Of a DNA stretch of 64,000 nucleotides, positions 35,695-44,489 are shown one piece after another. The position numbers were made by a program, and so were the translations under genes. The notes under the pieces were generated by a model. That model did no database searches. It had not been told where the DNA came from and saw nothing but the letters and a program-made list of their open reading frames with translations. Source of the DNA: Streptomyces sp. MMBL 11-1 (GTDB lineage: Bacteria; Actinomycetota; Actinomycetes; Streptomycetales; Streptomycetaceae); contig NZ_CP117709.1 of NCBI RefSeq assembly GCF_028622875.1, positions 3,224,001 through 3,288,000 on the forward strand, written 5' to 3'. The number at the start of each line of letters is the position of its first letter. Position 1 is the stretch's first letter.

Positions 35695-37389
35695 TCAATC
35701 CGACGGGCGTACGGGCGGGAATGCGGCGGTCTCCGTGCGGTGGACGACCGGGGTGCGGTCCGGCGCGATACGGACGACCAGGTGGCGGCGGCCGTGGGCG
35801 TCGTCGCGGTCGGGCCGGTCCTCGCGCCAGTGGCAGCCGCGGGTCTCCTCGCGTTCCCGCGCGGCGGCGACCAGGACCCGGGAGACCAGGAGCAGGTTGG
35901 TGGCCTCCCAGGCGTCGACCCCGGGGACGACCGCCTTGGGGCCGGCGGGCCCGTCGGCGGCGGCGTCGCGGTGCAGGGCCTCCAGCTCCTCGGCGGCGGC
36001 GGCCAGGCTGTCGGCGGAACGCAGGACTCCGGCGCCCCGGGTCATGGTGCGCTGGATCGCCGTACGGGCCTCGGGGGCCAGGAGCGGGTCGGTCGCGGTG
36101 TCGCCCGCGGCCCCGGGAGCGTCCGCCGGTTCGTTGCGGGGCGGGCGGGCCTCGGCGATGTCGGCGGCGATGCGCTCGGCGAAGACCAGGCCCTCCAGGA
36201 GGGAGTTGGACGCGAGGCGGTTGGCCCCGTGCACCCCGGTGCAGGCGACCTCGCCGCAGGCGTACAGGCCGGGGACGGTGGTGCGGCCGCGCAGGTCGGT
36301 GCGGACGCCGCCGGAGGCGTAGTGCGCGGCCGGGGCGACCGGGACCGGCTCGGTCACCGGGTCGATGCCGTGGGACCGGCAGGCGGCCAGGATGGTGGGG
36401 AAGCGCTGCTCCCACATGGCCGCCCCGAAGTGCCGGGCGTCCAGATACATGTGCTCGGCGCCGTGTTCGTGCATCCGGCGGGTGATGGCCTTGGCGACGA
36501 TGTCGCGGGGGGCCAGCTCGGCCAGCTCGTGCCGGCCGAGCATGAAGCGGACGCCGTCGCCGTCGACGAGATGCGCCCCCTCGCCCCGTACGGCCTCGGA
36601 GACCAGCGGCTGCTGGCCCTCGGAGTCCGCGCCGAGGAACAGGACGGTCGGGTGGAACTGGACGAACTCCAGGTCGGAGACCTCCGCCCCGGCGCGCAGC
36701 GCGAGCGCCACCCCGTCGCCGGTGGAGACGGGGGGATTGGTGGTGGCGGAGAAGACCTGGCCCATGCCGCCGGTGGCCAGGACGACCGAGGGGGCCCGGA
36801 CCGCGCCGACGCCGTCGTGCTGGCCCTCGCCCATGACGTGCAGCGAGACGCCCGCCGTACGGCCTTCGGCGTCCGTGAGCAGGTCCAGGACCAGGGCGTT
36901 CTCGATGGTGTGCAGGGCGGCCTCGCGGACCGCCCCGACCAGGGCGCGGGAGATCTCCGCGCCGGTCGCGTCGCCGCCCGCGTGCGCGATGCGGCGGCGG
37001 TGGTGGCCGCCCTCGCGGGTCAGCGCGATGTCGCCGCTGTCGGTGGTGTCGAAGTGCGCGCCGGTGTCGATCAGCCGGCGTACGGCGTCGGGGCCCTCGG
37101 TGACCAGGGTCCGCACGGCCTCCTCGTCGCAGAGGCCCGCGCCCGCGACGAGGGTGTCGTCGAGGTGCTGCTCGGGGGTGTCGCCCTCGCCGAGTGCGGC
37201 GGCGATGCCGCCCTGGGCCCAGCGGGTCGATCCGTCGTCGAGGCGGGCCTTGGTGACGACGACGGTGTCCAGGCCGGCGGCGGCGCAGCGCAGCGCCGTG
37301 GTGAGCCCGGCGACGCCGGAGCCGACCACCACGACGTCCGCGTCGATGGCCCAGCCGGGGGCGGGGGCGGTCAGCCGTATTCCGGTCAC
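35695..37389 (-). CDS. nadB: L-aspartate oxidase
   Basis: FAD enzyme making iminoaspartate for quinolinate synthesis; 564 aa. The N-terminal FAD loop is VVVVGSGVAGLTTALRCA (about 19-36), followed by STRWAQGGIAAAL, the catalytic-region segments EFVQFHPTVLF and SEAVRGEGAHLV, and the Arg/His site ASGGVRTDLRGRT. The C-terminal helical domain is complete. GTG 37389 overlaps the panC stop (GTGA, 37386-37389). nadA is not in this window, so NadB must work with a quinolinate synthase encoded elsewhere. Confidence 0.96.
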   Translation of the reverse strand: MTGIRLTAPAPGWAIDADVVVVGSGVAGLTTALRCAAAGLDTVVVTKARLDDGSTRWAQGGIAAALGEGDTPEQHLDDTLVAGAGLCDEEAVRTLVTEGPDAVRRLIDTGAHFDTTDSGDIALTREGGHHRRRIAHAGGDATGAEISRALVGAVREAALHTIENALVLDLLTDAEGRTAGVSLHVMGEGQHDGVGAVRAPSVVLATGGMGQVFSATTNPPVSTGDGVALALRAGAEVSDLEFVQFHPTVLFLGADSEGQQPLVSEAVRGEGAHLVDGDGVRFMLGRHELAELAPRDIVAKAITRRMHEHGAEHMYLDARHFGAAMWEQRFPTILAACRSHGIDPVTEPVPVAPAAHYASGGVRTDLRGRTTVPGLYACGEVACTGVHGANRLASNSLLEGLVFAERIAADIAEARPPRNEPADAPGAAGDTATDPLLAPEARTAIQRTMTRGAGVLRSADSLAAAAEELEALHRDAAADGPAGPKAVVPGVDAWEATNLLLVSRVLVAAAREREETRGCHWREDRPDRDDAHGRRHLVVRIAPDRTPVVHRTETAAFPPVRPSD

Positions 37390-38405
37390 GTCAGGGCTCC
37401 GAAGGTGAGGGGGATGTTGTCGATGAGGCGGGTGTCCCCGACCCGGGCCGCGACGGCGAGGATCGCCTCCCCGTTCTCGCGGTCGTCCGGGATCTCGGTG
37501 AAGTCCGCCGGGTCCACCAGAGCCAGGTAGTCGATGTCGAGCGGCAGCCGGCCCCGGGCGGCGGCCTCGTCCAGCACGGTCCACGCGGCGGCCCGGACGG
37601 CGGCGGGCGCCCCGCCCGGCCGGACCAGGGCCACGGCCTGGGCGTCGGCGGCGGCCCGGGCCTCGCCGAGCCTGTTGAGCCCGGTGGCCCGGTCGCCGCC
37701 GGGTGCGGTGGCCCGGGCCCGCTCGTGCAGGGCCTGCTGGGCGGCGAGCCGGTCGCGGGCCGCGAACAGGGCGCGGGGCAGGGCGAGCGCGGTCCGCCGC
37801 TCCTCGGCGGTCAGGAAGCGGTTGCGGCTGGAGAGCGCGAGGCCGTCCGCGTCCCGGACGGTGGGGACACCGGTGACGCGGACGCCGAAGTTCAGGTCGC
37901 GGACCATGCGGCGGATCAGGGCGAGCTGCTGGGCGTCCTTCTGCCCGTAGAACGCCTCGTCGGGGCGGGTGAGGTGGAGGAGCTTGGCGACGACGGTGAG
38001 CATCCCGTCGAAGTGCCCGGGGCGGGCCGCGCCTTCGAGCCGCTCGCCCATGGGTCCCGCGGTGATCCGGACCTGGGGTTCGCCGCCGGGGTAGACCTCG
38101 TCCACACCGGGGGCGAAGACCGCGTCGGCCCCCGCCGCCGCGGCGATCTCCAGGTCGGCGTCCAGGGTGCGCGGATAGCGGTCCAGGTCGGCGGCCTCGC
38201 CGAACTGCAGCGGGTTCACGAAGACGGTGACCACGACCTGGCCGTCCGCACCCGCGGCTTCGCGTGCGGCGCGGACCAGGGCGGCGTGGCCCTCGTGGAG
38301 AGCGCCCATCGTCATGACGACGGCCCGCTCGGCCCCGGCGGGGCGGGGCAGCGCGTCGAGCTCGGCGGCGGTGCGCAGGAGGGCGGGCCGGTCCGTGCGC
38401 GTCAT
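37386..38405 (-). CDS. panC: Pantothenate synthetase
   Basis: Joins pantoate and beta-alanine with ATP. Of 339 aa, the nucleotidyl-transferase fold shows MTMGALHEGHAALVRAA (HxGH signature), VTVFVNPLQFGEA, GQKDAQQLALIRRMVRDLN and the KMSKS-like LALSSRNRFL. It is longer than the usual 280-300 aa because of an Ala/Arg-rich insertion near 250-290. The ATG at 38405 overlaps the stop of the DUF2520 gene (ATGA at 38402-38405). The operon continues into nadB, tying CoA and NAD synthesis together. Confidence 0.96.
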   Translation of the reverse strand: MTRTDRPALLRTAAELDALPRPAGAERAVVMTMGALHEGHAALVRAAREAAGADGQVVVTVFVNPLQFGEAADLDRYPRTLDADLEIAAAAGADAVFAPGVDEVYPGGEPQVRITAGPMGERLEGAARPGHFDGMLTVVAKLLHLTRPDEAFYGQKDAQQLALIRRMVRDLNFGVRVTGVPTVRDADGLALSSRNRFLTAEERRTALALPRALFAARDRLAAQQALHERARATAPGGDRATGLNRLGEARAAADAQAVALVRPGGAPAAVRAAAWTVLDEAAARGRLPLDIDYLALVDPADFTEIPDDRENGEAILAVAARVGDTRLIDNIPLTFGALT

Positions 38406-39352
38406 CGGGTCTCCCCCGGTCCGGGGGAGCCGGGGCGGCGCTCCTGGTCGGCCAGGACGACGAGGAGGTCCTCGGCCAGCTCGGCCTTGAGCAGGCCGTG
38501 GGCGAGGGCCCGGTCGGCCGTGGCACGGGCCATCGCGATGTATCCGGCCACCGTCTGCGGGGCGTGCTCGCGCAGTTCGCCGATGTGGGCGGCGACCGTG
38601 TTCGCGTCCCCCCGGGCGACCGGGCCGGTCAGCGCGGCGTCGCCGGAGCGCAGGGCGTTGTCCAGGGCCGCGCCGAGCAGCGGGCCGAGCATCCGGTCCG
38701 GGGCGGTGACTCCGGCCTTGGCCAGCAGCTCCGTCGACTGGGCGACCAGGGTGACCAGGTGGTTCGCGCCGAGCGCGAGGGCCGCGTGGTAGAGCGGGCG
38801 GGACTCCTCGGCGATCCACTCGGGCTCGCCGCCCATCTCGATGACCAGGGCCTCGGCGGCGAGCCGCAGCTCCTCGGGGGCGGTGACGCCGAAGGAGCAG
38901 CCCGCGAGCCTCTGGACGTCGACGGCGGTGCCGGTGAACGTCATCGCGGGGTGCAGCGCGAGCGGCAGGGCCCCGGCCCGCAGCGCGGGATCCAGCACCC
39001 GCGCCCCGTACCGCCCGGAGGTGTGGACGAGCAGCTGACCGGGGCGTACGGCACCGGTCTCGGCGAGGCCCTCGACCAGCGTGGGCAGCACGTCGTCGGG
39101 GACCGTCAGCAGCACCAGCTCCGCGCGGGCCAGCACCTCGGCGGGCTCCACCAGGGGCACGCCGGGGAGCAGCTCGGCGGCGCGGCGCCGGGAGGCGTCG
39201 GAGACGCCCGACACGGCGACCGGGCGGTGCCCGGCGAGCTGGAGGGCGGCGGCGAGGGCGGGCCCGACCCGGCCCGCGCCGACGACGCCGACCGTGAGCC
39301 GGGCGGGGCGGTCCCTCGCGTCGAGGGGGTCCTTCGAAACTGATGCGTTCAC
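38402..39352 (-). CDS. Rossmann-fold DUF2520 protein, possible ketopantoate reductase
   Basis: A 316-aa predicted dehydrogenase. The N-terminal Rossmann domain begins LTVGVVGAGRVGPALAAAL (about 19-37), with VLLTVPDDVLPTL and LLVHTSGRYGARVLDP. The C-terminal helical DUF2520 domain contains PLYHAALALGANHLVTLVAQ and a GDANTVAAHI segment. The fold recalls ketopantoate reductase (PanE), and it heads the operon with panC, so a role in making pantoate is plausible but unproved. GTG 39352 follows GGAAGG at 10 nt; a -10-like TAGCAT lies further upstream. Confidence 0.85.
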   Translation of the reverse strand: MNASVSKDPLDARDRPARLTVGVVGAGRVGPALAAALQLAGHRPVAVSGVSDASRRRAAELLPGVPLVEPAEVLARAELVLLTVPDDVLPTLVEGLAETGAVRPGQLLVHTSGRYGARVLDPALRAGALPLALHPAMTFTGTAVDVQRLAGCSFGVTAPEELRLAAEALVIEMGGEPEWIAEESRPLYHAALALGANHLVTLVAQSTELLAKAGVTAPDRMLGPLLGAALDNALRSGDAALTGPVARGDANTVAAHIGELREHAPQTVAGYIAMARATADRALAHGLLKAELAEDLLVVLADQERRPGSPGPGETR

Positions 39353-39542
39353 GGGGCGATGGCCTTCCGTTCCAGTCCGCGGGGGGTACCGGACGATTTC
39401 TCTGCATGCTACGCCAGCGTTTCGGCGAAGCCCTCCGGCCGCCCACAGCCTGTGGATAACTTTCCGGGCGGAAGTCGGCCCTGACTCCGGGAGGGCGGAG
39501 ATCGGCGGGCGCGCGGTCGGCGGCCCGGGTGATGATCGTCCC

Positions 39543-40697
39543 ATGGTGACCATGGATGAGCAGGAGCGGCGGCGGCGCAGGCTGAGCGCGTGGCGGGCGT
39601 CGCGGCGGACGCTGGCCCGGGTGGGCGCGGACGGCACGCTGGGCGAGCGGCTGGCGGTGCTGGCCGCCGGCGCCGCCTCCGTACACGATCCGCAGGACTG
39701 GACCGATGTGTACGGGGGCGGGGTCGTCGCCGAGCTGGAGCGGCGGGTGGCCGGGCTGCTGGGCATGGAGGCGGCGGCGTTCTTCCCGACCGGGACGATG
39801 GCCCAGCAGATCGCGCTGCGCTGCTGGGCGGGGCGTACCGGCGACGCGACGGTGGCGCTGCACCCCCTGTCCCACCCGGAGCTGCACGAGGGCGGGGCGC
39901 TGGGCGCGGTGAGCGGGCTGCGCACGGTGCATCCGACGTCGGAGCCGAGGCTGCCGGACGCCGAGGAGGTCCGGGGGTTCCCCGAGCCGTTCGGGACGCT
40001 GATGCTGGAGCTGCCGTTGCGGGACGCCGGGTTCGTGCTGCCGTCCTGGGAGGAGCTGACGGCGGTGGTGGAGGCGGCCCGGGAGCGGGACGCCGTGGTC
40101 CACTTCGACGGGGCGCGGCTGTGGGAGTGCGGCCCGCACTTCGGGCGCGGGCTGTCGGAGATCGCCGCCCTCGCCGACAGCGTGTACGTGTCGTTCTACA
40201 AGTCCCTGGACGGGCTGTCGGGCGCGGTGCTGGCGGGCCCGGAGACCCTGGTGGAGGAGGCGCGCGTGTGGCGCCACCGGTACGGGGGCCAGCTCTTCCA
40301 GCAGTATCCGGCGGCGCTGTCCGCGCTGCTGGGCCTGGAGCGGGAGCTGCCGCGCCTGCCGTCGTACGTCGCCCACGCGAAGGTGGTGGCCGGGGCGCTG
40401 GCGGAGGGGTTCGCGGCGTCGGGGGTGCCGTGGTTCCGGGTGCGTCCGGAGCCGCCGCACACGCATCAGTTCCAGGTCTGGCTGCCGTACGGGGCCGAGG
40501 TGCTGGACGAGGCGTCGGTGCGGCAGGCCGAGGAGACGGGCGTGACGCTGTTCCGGCGCTGGTTCGCGGGGGCGGGCGGGGCGGGGCTGCCGCCCGGGGT
40601 CTCGTGCACCGAGGTGACGGTGGCGGGGGCGGGTCTTGAGTGGTCGGCCGAGGACGTGCGCGACGCGGTGGCGGGGTTCGTGGGGTACCTGGAGTAG
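39543..40697 (+). CDS. Threonine aldolase-like PLP enzyme (beta-eliminating lyase family)
   Basis: A 384-aa fold-type I PLP enzyme. Features: VYGGGVVAELERRVAGLLGM and FFPTGTMAQQIALRCWAG (cofactor phosphate region), VHFDGARLWECG (Asp holding the pyridine N) and YVSFYKSLDGLSGA with the Schiff-base Lys. These match low-specificity L-threonine aldolase, which splits threonine into glycine and acetaldehyde, but a different amino-acid substrate is possible. The ATG lies 6 nt after GATGAT, a poor -10, perhaps leaderless. It is divergent from the DUF2520-panC operon. Confidence 0.85.
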   Translation: MVTMDEQERRRRRLSAWRASRRTLARVGADGTLGERLAVLAAGAASVHDPQDWTDVYGGGVVAELERRVAGLLGMEAAAFFPTGTMAQQIALRCWAGRTGDATVALHPLSHPELHEGGALGAVSGLRTVHPTSEPRLPDAEEVRGFPEPFGTLMLELPLRDAGFVLPSWEELTAVVEAARERDAVVHFDGARLWECGPHFGRGLSEIAALADSVYVSFYKSLDGLSGAVLAGPETLVEEARVWRHRYGGQLFQQYPAALSALLGLERELPRLPSYVAHAKVVAGALAEGFAASGVPWFRVRPEPPHTHQFQVWLPYGAEVLDEASVRQAEETGVTLFRRWFAGAGGAGLPPGVSCTEVTVAGAGLEWSAEDVRDAVAGFVGYLE

Positions 40698-40740
40698 GGC
40701 CCGGGGGGGCTGGGTGGCCTCATGGCCTTGCCCGTGGCCG

Positions 40741-40929
40741 GGCCCGCCTCGGGGTCAGGCCTTACGGCTTTGCCCCGTGTGCCGGACCCGCCTCGGGGTC
40801 AGGCCTTACGGCTTTGCCCCGTGTGCCGGGCCCGCCCCGGGGTCAGGCCTTACGGCTTTGCCCCGTGGCCGGGCCCGCCTCGGGGTCAGGTCTTACGGCT
40901 TTGCCCCGTGGCCGGGCCCGCCTCGGGGC
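40741..40929. repeat. 44-bp tandem repeat (four copies and a partial fifth)
   Basis: Units begin with GCCCGCCTCGGGGTCAGG and go on CCTTACGGCTTTGCCCCGTG; they start near 40741, 40785, 40829, 40872 and 40915 (periods 44, 44, 43, 43). A few substitutions separate them. The array lies between the aldolase-like gene and a small minus-strand gene and ends in a REP-like fragment (about 40935-40955). No plus-strand gene is credible across it. Confidence 0.9.
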
Positions 40930-41146
40930 TCCGCCCTCGGACGCCGGACGGGCTGGGCGTGCCGGGCCCGCCGGCTGTGCCGGGCCCTCCCGGATCGCCG
41001 GACCGGCGCGTCGGCGGGCGGGACGGCCGGTGCCGGTACAGGTCGCGCAGGACCGAGCGGTCGTGGCGGCCCGGGGCCGGGGGCGCGGGGCGCGACAGGC
41101 GGGCCGCGCGGTGGAGGTCGAACAGGTACTGCTGGGTGACGTTCAT
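40886..41146 (-). CDS. Small conserved protein, unknown function
   Basis: An 86-aa reading frame opening MNVTQQYLFDLHRAARL and PPAPGRHDRSVLRDLYRHR, a pattern I associate with small Streptomyces proteins of about 50-70 aa. Only the first 45 or so residues look protein-like; the rest is Gly/Pro-rich and finally read from the 44-bp repeat, so the natural end may have been extended by loss of a stop. The ATG at 41146 has no strong ribosome site. It is divergent from the DUF5937 regulator, which may control it. Confidence 0.5.
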   Translation of the reverse strand: MNVTQQYLFDLHRAARLSRPAPPAPGRHDRSVLRDLYRHRPSRPPTRRSGDPGGPGTAGGPGTPSPSGVRGRSPEAGPATGQSRKT

Positions 41147-41187
41147 ACGGCCCAGCCTGCGCAGGTCACAGCGGCGCCGCGCGTTGA

Positions 41188-41204
41188 TTGACGGCCCCCG
41201 TCAA
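41188..41204. promoter_or_regulatory. 17-bp perfect dyad upstream of the DUF5937 regulator
   Basis: TTGACGG-CCC-CCGTCAA lies midway between the divergent small gene (start 41146) and the regulator (start 41245). It has the size expected for an ArsR-type operator; both genes could be controlled from it. Confidence 0.55.
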
Positions 41205-41244
41205 ATGGCACGACGGCCCGTCCGCGTACCCCCACTATGGAGGG

Positions 41245-42363
41245 GTGAGCGTGCACATAGACATCGCGGGCCTGCCCGCCGACCGCGTGGTTTTCGCGAC
41301 CTCTCCCCTGGCCGAGCTGGGCCTCGCCCTGCACGCGCTCTCCGAGCCCGGACACCATCCGGGGCTGCACGGCTGGGCCACCGCGACCGCGACGGCCCTG
41401 GAGCCCGACCTCGCGGACCGGCTGCTGGAGGCGGAGTTCCTCTGGCGGAACACCTTCTCCGATGTGTTCATGCCGTTCTCCGGGATCCGGGGCGGCGACG
41501 GCAGGACCGGGGCGACGCTCGCCGAGGACCTGGACCTGCTGGACAAGCTGGACGACGAGCGGTTCGTCGCCGCCGCCCTGGAGTTCACCTGCGCCAGCCA
41601 CTACGGGGCCGGGGCGCCGTCCCCGCTGAGCGACGCGGGGATGCGGGGCCGCGCCCTGGACCTGGCGGCGGCGCGCGGCCCGCAGCAGATGGACTTCACC
41701 CGGCGGCTGCTCGCCGACCCCGCCTCCGTACGCGGCTGGGTCCGGCGGCTCTTCGAGGACTGCGACCAGGCGTTCTTCGCCGACACCTGGCGCCGGGTCT
41801 CCGTCCAGCTGGTCGCCGACGCCCGGCACAAGACGGAGCTGCTGCGGCGCAAGGGGCTGGCCGACGCGGTCGGGGCGGTGTCGTCCGCCGTGACGCTGGA
41901 CGAGGACGCGGGCCGGATCAACGTCGACAAACTGTCCGAGGGCCGGACCACCGCCCTCGACCCGGGCGTCGGCCGGGGCCTGACGCTCATCCCGACGAGC
42001 TTCGGCTGGCCGCATCTGATGGTGCTGCACGCCCCGGGCTGGCGGCCGGTGATCCACTACCCGGTCCACCTGCCCGACCTGCCGGCGCCCGCCTCGGTGG
42101 AGCTGCTCCAGCTGCGCCTGGAGGCGCTGGCCCACCCGATGCGGATGCGGCTCTGCCGCAACCTGGCCCGCTCCCCGTACACCACCGGCGAGCTGGCCGA
42201 CTCCAACGGCATCACCTCCCCCGAGGTCTCCCGCCACCTCTCCGTGCTCAAGAAGGCCGGGCTGGTCACGACGCGCCGCCGCGGCCGCTACGTCCTGCAC
42301 CAGCTGGACCTGACGGTCGTCGCCCGGCTCGGCAGCGACTTCCTGGAGGGCGTCCTGCGCTGA
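41245..42363 (+). CDS. DUF5937/ArsR-type transcriptional regulator
   Basis: A 372-aa regulator. The first 290 or so residues form the DUF5937 domain (SPLAELGLALHALSEPGHHP, FLWRNTFSDVFMPF), of unknown ligand. The C-terminal ArsR winged helix (about 295-372) has LEALAHPMRMRLCRNLA, TTGELADSNGITSPEVSRHL and VLKKAGLVTTRRRGRYVLHQLD. GTG 41245 is preceded by GGAGGG; CACTAT six bases back could instead serve as the -10 of a leaderless mRNA. Upstream in-frame codons (from 41188) would read through the dyad, so I left them out. Confidence 0.85.
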   Translation: MSVHIDIAGLPADRVVFATSPLAELGLALHALSEPGHHPGLHGWATATATALEPDLADRLLEAEFLWRNTFSDVFMPFSGIRGGDGRTGATLAEDLDLLDKLDDERFVAAALEFTCASHYGAGAPSPLSDAGMRGRALDLAAARGPQQMDFTRRLLADPASVRGWVRRLFEDCDQAFFADTWRRVSVQLVADARHKTELLRRKGLADAVGAVSSAVTLDEDAGRINVDKLSEGRTTALDPGVGRGLTLIPTSFGWPHLMVLHAPGWRPVIHYPVHLPDLPAPASVELLQLRLEALAHPMRMRLCRNLARSPYTTGELADSNGITSPEVSRHLSVLKKAGLVTTRRRGRYVLHQLDLTVVARLGSDFLEGVLR

Positions 42364-42406
42364 GCGGGCCCCGGAGCCTGTGGATGGCCTCCGGCCGCCG
42401 AGCCCC

Positions 42407-43087
42407 TCAGCCCGCGCCGCCGCCGGCCCGGACCAGACCGGTCTCGTAGGCGAGGACGACGACCTGGACCCGGTCGCGGAGGCTCAGCTTGGTGAGGATG
42501 CGGCCGACGTGCGTCTTGACCGTGGCCTCGGAGAGCACGAGCCGGGCCGCGATCTCCCCGTTCGACAGGCCCTGGGCGACCAGGAGCATGACTTCCCTTT
42601 CGCGCTCGGTGAGCCTGCTGATGTGCTTGTTCTTCGGCTCCTTCTCGCCGCTGGGCAGCATCGGCGAGAAGCGGTCGAGCAGCCGGCGGGTGGTGGACGG
42701 GGCGACGACCGCGTCGCCGCTGTGCACCGAACGGATCGCGGCGAGCAGCTCGGCGGGCGGCACGTCCTTGAGCATGAAGCCGCTGGCCCCCGCCTTCAGG
42801 CCGGAGAAGGCGTACTCGTCGAGGTCGAAGGTGGTCAGGATGAGCACCTTCGGCGGGTCCTGCCGCGCGCAGATGCGGCGGGTCGCCTCGACGCCGTCCA
42901 GCCGGGGCATGCGGACGTCCATCAGCACCACGTCGACGGCGGTGGACCGCAGGATCTCGATCGCCTCCGCCCCGTCCCCGGCCTCGGCCACGACCTCCAT
43001 GTCGGGCTGGGCCGCGAGCACCATCCGGAAGCCGGTCCGCAGCAGCACCTGGTCGTCGACGAGCATCACGCGGATGGCCGTGGTCAT
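42407..43087 (-). CDS. NarL/LuxR-type response regulator
   Basis: Output half of a two-component system with the kinase at 43191-44393. The 226 aa have a receiver domain (1-125) with VDDQ, phospho-Asp in [12 protein letters not shown] and Lys in [10 protein letters not shown], and a LuxR HTH (about 160-226) with [20 protein letters not shown] and [16 protein letters not shown]. The ATG at 43087 ([13 protein letters not shown]) fits the family start; ATG 43135 would add 16 residues. Neither has a good ribosome site. The gap to the kinase stop is about 100 bp. Target genes are not evident. Confidence 0.9.
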   Translation of the reverse strand: MTTAIRVMLVDDQVLLRTGFRMVLAAQPDMEVVAEAGDGAEAIEILRSTAVDVVLMDVRMPRLDGVEATRRICARQDPPKVLILTTFDLDEYAFSGLKAGASGFMLKDVPPAELLAAIRSVHSGDAVVAPSTTRRLLDRFSPMLPSGEKEPKNKHISRLTEREREVMLLVAQGLSNGEIAARLVLSEATVKTHVGRILTKLSLRDRVQVVVLAYETGLVRAGGGAG

Positions 43088-43190
43088 GGGGATCGTGTCC
43101 TGTCCTGGGGTCGGTCGTGTCCTGGGGTCGGTCATGGTGGCCGTAGCGGTCGCCGTGGTCGTGAGGGCGGGTCGACGACCGGGCGCCGGG

Positions 43191-44393
43191 TCAGCCCGGG
43201 GGCTTGAGCGGCAGCAGGGCGCTGATCCGGAATCCGCCGCCGGGCCGGGGCCCCGCGTCCAGGGTGCCGCCGACCATGCCGATCCGCTCCCGCATCCCGA
43301 TCATCCCGTGCCCGGCGCCGTCCGCGCCGCCGTCCTCGTACAGCTCGTGCGCCGCGCCCCGGCCGTCGTCCTCGATCAGCAGCCCGAGCCCGTCGTCGAA
43401 GTAGACCAGCCGGACACTGGCCCCGGCGTCGGGCCCGCCGTGCTTGCGGGTGTTCGTCAGGGCCTCCTGCACGACGCGGTACGCGGTCAGCTCCACGCCG
43501 CTGGGCAGCGGGCGGGGCGTGCCCTCGACCTTGAAGTCGACCACCAGGCCGGTCTGCCGCACCTGCGCGACCAGGTCCTCGATCTGTTCCACGTCGGGCT
43601 GGGGGACGTACTCCCCGCTCTCCGGGGCGTCACCGGTCCGCAGCACCCCGAGCAGCCGCCGCATCTCCGCCAGTGCCTGGCGGCCGGTGCTGGAGATGGT
43701 CTCCAGGGCCTGCTTGGCCTGGTCGGGGGCGGCGTCCATGACATAGGCGGCGCCGTCGGCCTGGACGACCATCACGGACACGTTGTGGGCGACGACGTCG
43801 TGCAGCTCGCGGGCGATCCGGGCCCGCTCGGCGGCGACCGCGACCTTGGACTGCGCCTCCCGTTCCCGCTCCAGGCGGGCGGCACGCTCCTCCAGCTGGT
43901 CGAAGTAGGCGCGCCGGGTCCGCAGCGAGTCCCCGAGCACCCAGGCCAGCACGAACGGCACGGTCATGATGATCGTCACGAAGACCACCTGCGCCCAGGA
44001 TCCGCCCGGCTCGGCCTCCCACCGCAGCTGGGACAGGGCCGCCGCGCCCAGGCTGCAGACCAGGGCGAGCCGGGACGCCCAGCGCTCCCCGACCGTCGCC
44101 ACGGTGTACGTGATCACCAGCATCGCGAAGTTCCCGATGCCGGGCCGGACGTCGAACACCAGCTGCGCGACGCCCACCAGGACGGCGAGCAGCAGCATCT
44201 TCTCCGGGGCCCTGCGGCGCAGCGCCACCACCGTGGAGAAACCCAGCGCCACCGGTACGGCGACGATCTCCTCGCGCCCCTCGTCGTACATGCCCGACGC
44301 CATCGACATGCCGGAGAGCCCGAGGAGGAAGACGGCCCAGAAGACGTCGACGCCCGTCGGGTGTCTGCGGATGAAATCGTAGAGGCGCTGCAC
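43191..44393 (-). CDS. Sensor histidine kinase (NarL-type, HisKA_3)
   Basis: A 400-aa membrane kinase. About five or six TM helices (18-165) form the sensor part with almost no extracellular loops, so it probably senses within the membrane. The dimerisation box is [20 protein letters not shown] with phospho-His in ELHD, then [11 protein letters not shown], and the ATPase has [14 protein letters not shown] (N box), [10 protein letters not shown] and [13 protein letters not shown]. The start is GTG 44393, 7 nt after TACGCT (44406-44401), predicted leaderless. It is divergent from the MidA-type methyltransferase gene. Confidence 0.92.
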   Translation of the reverse strand: MQRLYDFIRRHPTGVDVFWAVFLLGLSGMSMASGMYDEGREEIVAVPVALGFSTVVALRRRAPEKMLLLAVLVGVAQLVFDVRPGIGNFAMLVITYTVATVGERWASRLALVCSLGAAALSQLRWEAEPGGSWAQVVFVTIIMTVPFVLAWVLGDSLRTRRAYFDQLEERAARLEREREAQSKVAVAAERARIARELHDVVAHNVSVMVVQADGAAYVMDAAPDQAKQALETISSTGRQALAEMRRLLGVLRTGDAPESGEYVPQPDVEQIEDLVAQVRQTGLVVDFKVEGTPRPLPSGVELTAYRVVQEALTNTRKHGGPDAGASVRLVYFDDGLGLLIEDDGRGAAHELYEDGGADGAGHGMIGMRERIGMVGGTLDAGPRPGGGFRISALLPLKPPG

Positions 44394-44489
44394 GTAACCC
44401 AGCGTAGGGACAGGGGATCGGTGCCCGGGTCAGCCGAAGGGCCGATCCGGGTCCTGGGACCGTACTCCCCAAGGTGGAGACTTGCCTGT

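Noticed and set aside
40741..40929. CRISPR-like array or repeat-protein gene
   Set aside because: Units abut without spacers, and the plus-strand reading frames translate to low-complexity text that changes frame between copies.
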